Below are positions 1-5,438 of a stretch of 5,438 nt of DNA, one piece after another. The notes under the pieces were generated by a model, which saw nothing but the letters and a program-made list of their open reading frames with translations, was not told the origin of the DNA and made no database searches. The stretch lies in the NCBI GenBank assembly GCA_002454415.1, contig DKIT01000091.1, positions 3,307 to 8,744 on the forward strand, given 5' to 3'. Each line of letters opens with the position of its first letter. Position 1 is the stretch's first letter. This stretch comes from Sphingobacterium sp. UBA6711 (GTDB lineage: Bacteria > Bacteroidota > Bacteroidia > Sphingobacteriales > Sphingobacteriaceae). The position numbers and the translations under genes were made by a program.

Positions 1-389
1 TCTCCATCAAGGGTGAAATCTCGGCTTATCTTTATAGCGCCATCAGACATCGTGTTATCGATTACGTCGCCAAAGAAAAATCAAAAACAAACTATTTGGC
101 CTCATTGCCTGCATCTACAACTTACCACGCCGTTGATACAGACTACGCATTACGGGAGAAATTACTGAAAGAGCAAATCGAACGGGTGCTCAGCAAACTC
201 TCCCCGCGGGTCAGAGAAGTTTTTGAGCTCAGCAGAGAACATTATCTAAGCCACAAAGATATTGCGAAGAAACTTAATATCTCTGAACACAGTGTCCGGA
301 GCTATATGAAAGAAGCTTTGCGCCTATTGCGAAGCAAATTAGGAAGTCTCCTTTGGATAGGTTTACTATTTTTTTGCAAATTTTTTTAA
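1..389 (+). CDS. ECF (sigma-70 family) RNA polymerase sigma factor, 5'-truncated
   Basis: This is a FecI-like extracytoplasmic-function sigma factor that would direct RNA polymerase to a small regulon, most likely the susCD pair downstream. The frame is open to the left edge (first whole codon at 3), so about 128 residues are visible; the family is usually about 180-200, so the N-terminus and most of region 2 lie outside. A TTG at 96 is in frame but is not a credible start, because the homologous reading continues upstream. Visible residues 7-22 (ISAYLYSAIRHRVIDY) match the end of sigma region 2. Residues about 59-112 are region 4, with LSPRVREVFELSR followed by the helix-turn-helix LSHKDIAKKLNISEHSVRSY (about 82-101) for -35 recognition. 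The last 15 residues form a hydrophobic tail, GSLLWIGLLFFCKFF, encoded partly by two T7 runs. The family call is firm; the exact target promoters are inferred from gene order. Confidence 0.93.
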   Translation, partial: SIKGEISAYLYSAIRHRVIDYVAKEKSKTNYLASLPASTTYHAVDTDYALREKLLKEQIERVLSKLSPRVREVFELSREHYLSHKDIAKKLNISEHSVRSYMKEALRLLRSKLGSLLWIGLLFFCKFF

Positions 390-450
390 TATCCCGCCCC
401 CCTTTCTGCTTCGTTCATCCGTCATGTAGAAGTAACCAAACTATTGTGAC
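390..450 (+). promoter_or_regulatory. Sigma/anti-sigma intergenic spacer with pyrimidine-rich tract
   Basis: This 61-base gap separates the sigma factor stop from the anti-sigma ATG. Positions 392-420 contain 25 pyrimidines out of 29, including a C6 run at 397-402, directly after the T7 runs that end the sigma gene. No self-complementary stem is visible, so it does not look like an intrinsic terminator. No Bacteroidota-type TAnnTTTG -7 element and no Shine-Dalgarno motif is seen before position 451. A start-stop pair ATG-TAG occurs at 424-429. The tract might affect transcript stability, attenuation or translation of the anti-sigma factor, but that is inference; the simplest reading is an untranslated spacer inside a sigma/anti-sigma operon. 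Confidence 0.35.
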
Positions 451-1551
451 ATGAAGAACGGAGAGCATTCGAATGGTCTAGCCCTGTTAAAGAAATACCT
501 GGAAGGAGCATGTACAGCAGAAGAAAAAAGAAATGTTGAAGAATGGTATCTTACTATTGGCGAAGATACCCTTCCATCCGACGATGAGATAGTCAGCGAT
601 ATAACGGAATTACAAAAAAGGTTAAAACAAATTCCTGAACGCTTCTCCTCTACAAAAAATTATATCACTGCTATTGCGGCAAGCCTGTTAACATTTATTA
701 CGCTTGGAACGATCGTCTATTTCCAATTTACAGCTATACAGCCGAGCAAGCAGCAACTTGTTTTGGAGGATATTGCGCCTGGGGGCAACAAAGCTTTATT
801 ATCAATAGACGGACAAGCGGCCATTACGCTAAATGGAGAGAATGGCGGTCTTGTTTCCAACAGTTCTTCGCTGGGATATAAAGATGGGACTACCATTGCT
901 AAAACAGAAAATATAAAGACGATAACACTTTCAACTCCAGCTGCAGGTCAGTTTCAGGTCGTTCTTCCCGATGGCTCGAAAGCCTGGCTGAATGCGCTCT
1001 CCGCTATAAGCTATCCAGCAACTTTTGCCGGGAAGGAAAGACAGATCCATCTTAAAGGCGAAGTTTATCTTGAGGTAGCCAAAAATACCCATAAACCGTT
1101 TATTATTCACACGGATCAACAGCGTATTGAAGTATTAGGAACAAGCTTCAATGTCAATACCTACAATGACAATGGACGATCGTATACGACCTTAGTCAGT
1201 GGAAGCTTACGCGTCACCGACACCAAATCAAATCACGAAGTTGTACTTAGCCCAGGACAGCAAGCTATTGTCAATGGCAAGGATCATATTGAAGTCAAAA
1301 CCAATGGCACCGAGGATAGCTACGCCTGGAAAGACGGTCTTTATATTCTTCATGAGGAACCACTAAGTCAGTATGCCCTTAAGATTGAACGCTGGTATGA
1401 TGTTGAGATAGACATGGGGCCTTACGGTGACCGTAAACTTTCAGCAATTATCCCCAGAGATGCTAAATTATCGGAAGTTCTACAGGCCATTGAGTTAAAA
1501 TCACATGTAAAATTCATCAGAGAAGGAAGGAGGATCACGGTTATGAAATAA
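451..1551 (+). CDS. FecR-family transmembrane anti-sigma factor (FecR + DUF4974)
   Basis: This 366-residue inner-membrane regulator is the expected partner of the sigma factor encoded just upstream. The cytoplasmic N-terminus (about 1-68) has the family's ALLKKYLEGACTAEEKRNVEEWY helix pattern (split here as residues 11-20 and 21-33), which would bind the sigma factor. One membrane segment spans about 71-94. The periplasmic part begins with a linker containing APGGNKALLSIDG (109-121). The FecR domain follows at about 160-257, with the hallmarks LPDGSKAWLNALSAISYPA, KGEVYLEVAKNTHKPF and VLGTSFNVNTY. The C-terminal DUF4974 domain occupies about 297-364. The G230-T231 pair lies in the conserved position where some FecR-type proteins self-cleave. 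ATG 451 is the only reasonable start, since an in-frame TAA lies at 433-435 and the next Met is deep in the protein. The length is usual for Bacteroidota members. It may act as an inhibitor, or also as a pro-sigma activator, as in FecR itself. Confidence 0.95.
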   Translation: MKNGEHSNGLALLKKYLEGACTAEEKRNVEEWYLTIGEDTLPSDDEIVSDITELQKRLKQIPERFSSTKNYITAIAASLLTFITLGTIVYFQFTAIQPSKQQLVLEDIAPGGNKALLSIDGQAAITLNGENGGLVSNSSSLGYKDGTTIAKTENIKTITLSTPAAGQFQVVLPDGSKAWLNALSAISYPATFAGKERQIHLKGEVYLEVAKNTHKPFIIHTDQQRIEVLGTSFNVNTYNDNGRSYTTLVSGSLRVTDTKSNHEVVLSPGQQAIVNGKDHIEVKTNGTEDSYAWKDGLYILHEEPLSQYALKIERWYDVEIDMGPYGDRKLSAIIPRDAKLSEVLQAIELKSHVKFIREGRRITVMK

Positions 1552-1737
1552 CAAAGAACGTATTCCGACCATTGGAATTAAATGAAGGAGTTCAAAAACC
1601 AATTATGACGTTAAATCCGACCAAAACCGCCGGAAAAATAACCTAAAAACTCCAATGTAAAGCTGATGTATAGAGTCACTTCAAACAACGAACGACCTTA
1701 TTGACATTTACGCGCATTGTTTATTAAACTTAAAAAT
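1552..1737 (+). promoter_or_regulatory. Intergenic region upstream of susC, probable regulated promoter region
   Basis: The 186 bases between the anti-sigma stop and the susC ATG hold no convincing gene. Only tiny frames occur, such as a 13-codon one from ATG 1605. This gap is much longer than the other spacers here, which fits a separate promoter for susCD that the upstream ECF sigma factor would recognise. Visible structure is weak: a 5-bp inverted repeat ATTCC/GGAAT at 1562-1566 and 1574-1578 with a 7-base loop and no following T run, and an 8-bp direct repeat TCCGACCA at 1564-1571 and 1616-1623. No TAnnTTTG primary-sigma element is seen. The promoter role is inferred from position. Confidence 0.45.
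1701..1729 (+). promoter_or_regulatory. Candidate -35/-10-like elements before susC
   Basis: TTGACA at 1701-1706 is followed after 17 bases by TTAAAC at 1724-1729, a weak -10 match. If used, transcription would start almost at the ATG (1738), giving a very short leader. Bacteroidota housekeeping promoters do not normally follow the E. coli consensus, so this may be coincidence or part of an ECF-type promoter whose consensus I cannot state. Confidence 0.2.
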
Positions 1738-4700
1738 ATGAAAAAAGATAATCCAAGGTATTATTGCAAATACTTGAAATCTTACCAGTCAAATCTGCCA
1801 ATGAAACTAACTTTTGCCCTGATGCTGGTATCCATAATGGGCGCAATGGGTAATGTTCGTGCGCAACGGATCAACCTCAAACAGGATAAAGCACAACTGA
1901 AAAATATATTGATTGAAATTAGCAAACAATCGGGATACACGTTTATTTACGATGAAGAGGATCTAAAAAATATCCAACCAATTTCGATCAACACCAGCAA
2001 CAAAACAATAACTGCGCTCTTAAACGAATTGTTGCATGAAAAATCTTTAGATTACCAAATTAAAGGTAGATCTATAGCGATAGAACGCAAACCTATCCAG
2101 CAGATTGCAATCAAGAATTCTGAAATCAAGATTCAAAAACGTACAGTAACCGGACGGATTACCAATGAAAATGGGCAACCTCTTGCGGGCATCAATGTAT
2201 TGATCAAGGGCAGTACTATTGGAACAAGCACCAATGCCCAGGGACAATTTTCTATCGTTGTACCCGAAGCAAATAGCATATTATCAATAAGTTCCATTGG
2301 ATATATATCGACGGAGATATCCTCAGCTGGAAAAAGTGAATTCAATATTGTCCTAAAAACCGCCAACAGTAATCTTGAAGAAGTTGTCGTTGTCGGATTT
2401 GGTACGCAAAAGAAAGAAAATCTAACGGGAGCGGTCTCAACTGTGAGCGCCAAGCGACTAGCAGACCGTCCAATTGCAAATTTAGGCCAAGGGTTACAAG
2501 GTTTAGTACCCAACTTAAACATTACATCTGCCAATGGGAAACCCGGAACCGGTTCTCAATTCAATATTCGCGGTACGGGATCGATCAATGGCGGTACAGC
2601 GGGTCCGCTTATCCTAGTAGACGGCGTACAACGTGACCCTAATTCTATCGATCCTTCGGATGTGGAGAATGTAACGGTGCTAAAAGATGCAGCGGCGGCA
2701 GCTATTTATGGTGGTAGAGCGGCTTATGGTGTCATCTTGATTCAGACAAAAAACCCAAAAAGTCAAAATCCTCAAATCAATTACGCTGGTGAATACACCA
2801 TTTCCAGGCCTACCAAAATGGCCAAGTACATCAATTCAATTGACTACATTCGAATGCATCGCGAAGCCAACCGCAATGGACAAGATGGCGGAACCACCGC
2901 ATCAGAACCCTTTACAGAGCAAGATTCCATTCTTGCCAATGCCTATTTTAATGATCCAATCAACAACCTACCTGTCTACGTTGACCCAGCCAATCCGAAT
3001 AAATACCGTTATGTAGGCAATACAGACTGGATTAAAGAACAATACCCTGGTTGGGCCCCCATGCAAAGACACAATCTTTCGTTACAGGGTGGCCGTGGTG
3101 CAACTTCGGTGATCACTTCTTTAGGCTACTTACAACAAAAGGGATTATTCAAAGAGGCTGGACAGAAGTATCAACGCTTGAATCCATCCATGAAAGTAAA
3201 CTCCGAAATTACAGACTGGCTAACCTTAACTGGAAATTTTGCACTCACACATATCGATGATAAGGAGACAGCAGGTGTAGTCACTGGCGGAACATCATCG
3301 GGATGGATCTCCGGAGACTTAAGACCTATCATGCCTATTCGGCATCCCGACGGTAACTTTTCAGGACAGGGTAGCTTTACCAACCCTTTTGCGGTTGCCG
3401 CCAACAATGGAAAGAGAAAACGATATTCGAACGATTTATGGTTGACCGGAGGCGTAAAAATCAAACCTATCGAACATGTTTCCGTCGTCGCTGATTATAC
3501 CTGGAATGCCTACAACAACTTCCTGCAAAGCCATCAGATTCCTTTTAAAGAATATGGTGTGAATGGAATTTTGCTTGGAACATTTCCATGGACAAACCCT
3601 TCATCTGTAACGGAAACAACAGATAACCACAATTATTTCGCCTTAAATGCTTTTGCAACCTACGAAAACACTTTTGCCGAAAAGCACTACTTCAAGGCAA
3701 TGGCCGGTATTAATCGAGAAAGTAGCCGTTACAAACGATTGGGCGTATTTGCGAATAATCTCGTGGATCCCACCAAACCGGCTATCAACTTAAATAGTGA
3801 TTCGCGACCAAAAATTACTGGAGCCGAGAATGAGTGGGCACTCTTTGGAACGGTATTCAGATTGAACTATATTTTCGATAAGAAGTACTTGTTGGAAGTC
3901 AATGGTCGTTACGACGGCTCATCACGTTTTTCGGCTGATAAAAGATATGTTTTCACCCCGTCCATTTCGGCGGGATGGAGAATATCGGAAGAAGGTTTTA
4001 TGGAGTCAATGAAAACGGTGGTCAATGACCTGAAACTAAGGGTATCCTACGGTCAACTGCCTAACCAAGGTTTCAATAGCGATGATCCGTATTCAGCAAG
4101 TAATTTCTATCCCTACCTTGCTACCTTACCTGTCAATAATAGCATAGACTATATTTTTGGCAATCAAACGGGTGTAAGTGTAGGTGCCCCCGGACTTGTC
4201 AGTACCAATTTTACCTGGGAAAAATCAGCAACAACTAATATTGGACTGGATTTCGCCTTCCTCAAGAATCGCCTCACAGGTAGCTTTGATATTTACGAAA
4301 GGAAAACAAGCGATATGCTGGTGACAGGTTTTCCACTTCCGGCTGTATTGGGGACAACAACACCAAGCCAAAATGCGGGTACACTCGTGACCAAAGGATG
4401 GGAACTCAGTGTCGGCTGGAATGATCGCATCGGTGATGATCTTTCCTATGATTTAATGCTTTCGCTAGCAGACAATCATGCCAAACTCACCAAATACCCC
4501 ATGAATACAACCAAAATATTCAACAACTGGTATGAAGGTAAATTGGACGGCGAAATATGGGGATTTGAAACACAGGGGTATTTCCAAAATCAGGAGGAAA
4601 TCGATACGGCACCAAAACAGACCCAAGTATGGGGTGGGACCTGGAGACCCGGAGACATCCGTTATGCAGATCTGAACAACGATGGTGAAATAGACTTTGG

Positions 4701-5220
4701 CAACAATACCGTAGGCAATCCTGGGGATCGAAAAATCATCGGAAACTCGACACCAAGATATTCGTTTGGTCTCAATATGGGATTAAACTATAAAAACTTT
4801 GATTTTTCAGCATTCTTACAAGGAATTGGTAAGCGAGACACCTGGATCAGCAATAGTGCTTTTTGGGGTTTTACGAGCGAATGGAATGTTCCTTTTGTTT
4901 ATGCGACAGACTATTGGACTCCAGAGAACAAGGAAGCTTATTTCCCAAGACTCCGATTTGGTAACGGAGGAAACGCACAGCAACAGACGAAATACCTTCA
5001 AAATGCGGCCTACCTGCGGGTAAAACAGCTTACTCTTGGTTATTCACTACCTAAAAAATGGGCAGAGAAAGCCAAATTAGGACGTGCTCGCATCTATATT
5101 TCAGGGCAGAATCTACTCACATTTACGAGCTTATTTGATGCTTTCGACCCCGAAGTACTCAATTTTCAAGACGCTCCGCAAAGTAAATCGGTGGCATTTG
5201 GATTACAGCTTGGATTTTAA
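1738..5220 (+). CDS. SusC/RagA-family TonB-dependent outer-membrane transporter with STN signalling domain
   Basis: This 1160-residue outer-membrane channel would import a ligand captured with its SusD partner, powered by TonB. Domains, numbered from ATG 1738: an extended signal peptide (about 1-42), basic at first, with hydrophobic core LTFALMLVSIMGAMG and likely cleavage after VRA; an STN domain (about 55-117); a CarboxypepD_reg-like beta-sandwich (about 137-206, VTGRITNENGQPLAG); a TonB-box-like segment EEVVVVGFGTQKK (214-226); the plug (about 227-338) with FNIRGTGSINGG, LILVDGVQRDP and YGGRAAYGVILIQTK; then the beta-barrel to the terminal Phe. A DLNNDGEID loop at 978-986 is EF-hand-like. 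The STN domain marks it as a signalling transporter tied to the sigma/anti-sigma pair upstream. ATG 1738 is preferred over TTG 1717 because it is ATG with A-rich sequence before it; ATG 1801 would also leave a complete signal peptide. The frame is intact and the length usual for STN-bearing members. The substrate is unknown. Confidence 0.96.
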   Translation: MKKDNPRYYCKYLKSYQSNLPMKLTFALMLVSIMGAMGNVRAQRINLKQDKAQLKNILIEISKQSGYTFIYDEEDLKNIQPISINTSNKTITALLNELLHEKSLDYQIKGRSIAIERKPIQQIAIKNSEIKIQKRTVTGRITNENGQPLAGINVLIKGSTIGTSTNAQGQFSIVVPEANSILSISSIGYISTEISSAGKSEFNIVLKTANSNLEEVVVVGFGTQKKENLTGAVSTVSAKRLADRPIANLGQGLQGLVPNLNITSANGKPGTGSQFNIRGTGSINGGTAGPLILVDGVQRDPNSIDPSDVENVTVLKDAAAAAIYGGRAAYGVILIQTKNPKSQNPQINYAGEYTISRPTKMAKYINSIDYIRMHREANRNGQDGGTTASEPFTEQDSILANAYFNDPINNLPVYVDPANPNKYRYVGNTDWIKEQYPGWAPMQRHNLSLQGGRGATSVITSLGYLQQKGLFKEAGQKYQRLNPSMKVNSEITDWLTLTGNFALTHIDDKETAGVVTGGTSSGWISGDLRPIMPIRHPDGNFSGQGSFTNPFAVAANNGKRKRYSNDLWLTGGVKIKPIEHVSVVADYTWNAYNNFLQSHQIPFKEYGVNGILLGTFPWTNPSSVTETTDNHNYFALNAFATYENTFAEKHYFKAMAGINRESSRYKRLGVFANNLVDPTKPAINLNSDSRPKITGAENEWALFGTVFRLNYIFDKKYLLEVNGRYDGSSRFSADKRYVFTPSISAGWRISEEGFMESMKTVVNDLKLRVSYGQLPNQGFNSDDPYSASNFYPYLATLPVNNSIDYIFGNQTGVSVGAPGLVSTNFTWEKSATTNIGLDFAFLKNRLTGSFDIYERKTSDMLVTGFPLPAVLGTTTPSQNAGTLVTKGWELSVGWNDRIGDDLSYDLMLSLADNHAKLTKYPMNTTKIFNNWYEGKLDGEIWGFETQGYFQNQEEIDTAPKQTQVWGGTWRPGDIRYADLNNDGEIDFGNNTVGNPGDRKIIGNSTPRYSFGLNMGLNYKNFDFSAFLQGIGKRDTWISNSAFWGFTSEWNVPFVYATDYWTPENKEAYFPRLRFGNGGNAQQQTKYLQNAAYLRVKQLTLGYSLPKKWAEKAKLGRARIYISGQNLLTFTSLFDAFDPEVLNFQDAPQSKSVAFGLQLGF

Positions 5221-5237
5221 TTGATAAGATTTAGATT

Positions 5238-5438
5238 ATGAAAACTTTAAAAACACTCGTAATAATTGGTTCATTAGCATTATTGGCATCCTGCAAACAC
5301 GACAGCTACCTCGATAGACTCCCGTTATCGTCGATCACAGAACCAACATTCTTTAAGAACGAAAATGACCTGATGCTATACGCTAATCAGTTTTACCCTT
5401 CCCTGCCCGCCCAAAATTTCATCCAAGACAATCAGTCA
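5238..5438 (+). CDS. SusD/RagB-family surface lipoprotein, 3'-truncated
   Basis: The first 67 codons of a SusD-like gene are visible and remain open at the right edge; family members are usually about 450-650 residues. The start is a lipoprotein signal peptide: MKTLKTLVIIGSLALLASC, with lipobox LASC and the lipidated residue at Cys19. It is followed by KHDSYLDRLPLSSITEPTFF and then NENDLMLYANQFYPSLP, the characteristic SusD N-terminal pattern (Cys, short linker, YLD-P----I-E--FF, then a helix). The product would sit on the cell surface as a lid over the SusC barrel and bind the ligand. The 17-base gap after susC and the shared strand indicate co-transcription. The ligand-binding part lies outside the window, so specificity cannot be judged. 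Confidence 0.93.
   Translation, partial: MKTLKTLVIIGSLALLASCKHDSYLDRLPLSSITEPTFFKNENDLMLYANQFYPSLPAQNFIQDNQS

Noticed and set aside
326..339. Small TTGC-GAA-GCAA hairpin near the end of the sigma gene as a terminator
   Set aside because: The stem is only 4 bp, and the T runs lie about 30 or more bases downstream, so it does not form an intrinsic terminator.
96..389. TTG at 96 as the true start of a short 97-residue regulator
   Set aside because: The frame stays open to the left edge, and the upstream residues match the end of sigma region 2, so the gene is truncated by the window and does not start at 96.
931..1119. Antisense open frame opposite the FecR domain
   Set aside because: It is short, lies opposite conserved anti-sigma sequence and has no family-like features.
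1562..1623. Inverted repeat ATTCC/GGAAT and 8-bp direct repeat TCCGACCA as operator or terminator
   Set aside because: The stem is short with no T run, and one 8-bp repeat in a region of this size is plausible by chance; recorded only as weak structure.
1605..1646. 13-codon frame in the gap before susC as a leader peptide
   Set aside because: There is no ribosome-binding context, no run of regulatory codons and no attenuator hairpin after it.
2133..2534. Antisense open frame of 133 codons inside the transporter gene
   Set aside because: It lies wholly opposite a strongly conserved coding region (carboxypeptidase-regulatory-like domain and plug), and its translation shows no recognisable domain or signal; it is a shadow frame.
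2789..3464. Several short alternative-frame open readings on both strands within the barrel region
   Set aside because: All overlap the intact, homology-supported SusC frame and their translations look compositionally random.

Overview
The window looks like chromosomal DNA from a member of Bacteroidota, most likely a Sphingobacterium/Pedobacter-type organism. The evidence is a SusC/SusD-type outer-membrane pair, an anti-sigma factor with the FecR plus DUF4974 architecture, start codons preceded by A/T-rich sequence instead of Shine-Dalgarno motifs, and moderate to low GC. The genus is inferred from overall protein style, not from any marker gene.

Layout, all on the + strand. Positions 1-389 hold the 3' two thirds of an ECF sigma factor gene that runs in from the left edge. 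It ends in an unusual hydrophobic tail encoded by two T7 tracts. A 61-base gap with a strongly pyrimidine-rich stretch separates it from a complete FecR-like transmembrane anti-sigma factor (451-1551). A 186-base intergenic region (1552-1737) with a possible promoter near its end leads to a very large SusC/RagA-type TonB-dependent transporter (1738-5220). This transporter carries an N-terminal STN signalling domain. Seventeen bases later a SusD-like surface lipoprotein gene begins (5238) and is cut by the right edge after 67 codons.

How the genes work together: this is the standard arrangement of a trans-envelope (cell-surface signalling) regulated nutrient-uptake locus. SusD and SusC are expected to capture and import a ligand across the outer membrane. 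The periplasmic STN domain of SusC would report ligand occupancy to the periplasmic part of the anti-sigma factor. The anti-sigma factor would then release or activate the ECF sigma factor, which would increase susCD transcription. The substrate cannot be read from this window: no glycoside hydrolase, protease, sulfatase or other degradative gene is visible, and downstream genes would be needed.

I see no mobile element, CRISPR array, RNA gene or convincing intrinsic terminator. The locus belongs to a well-known class. The observations most worth a second look are the resemblance between the C-terminal domain of the anti-sigma factor and the STN domain of its partner transporter, the hydrophobic homopolymer-encoded tail of the sigma factor, and the conserved Gly-Thr that could be an autoproteolysis site in the anti-sigma factor.
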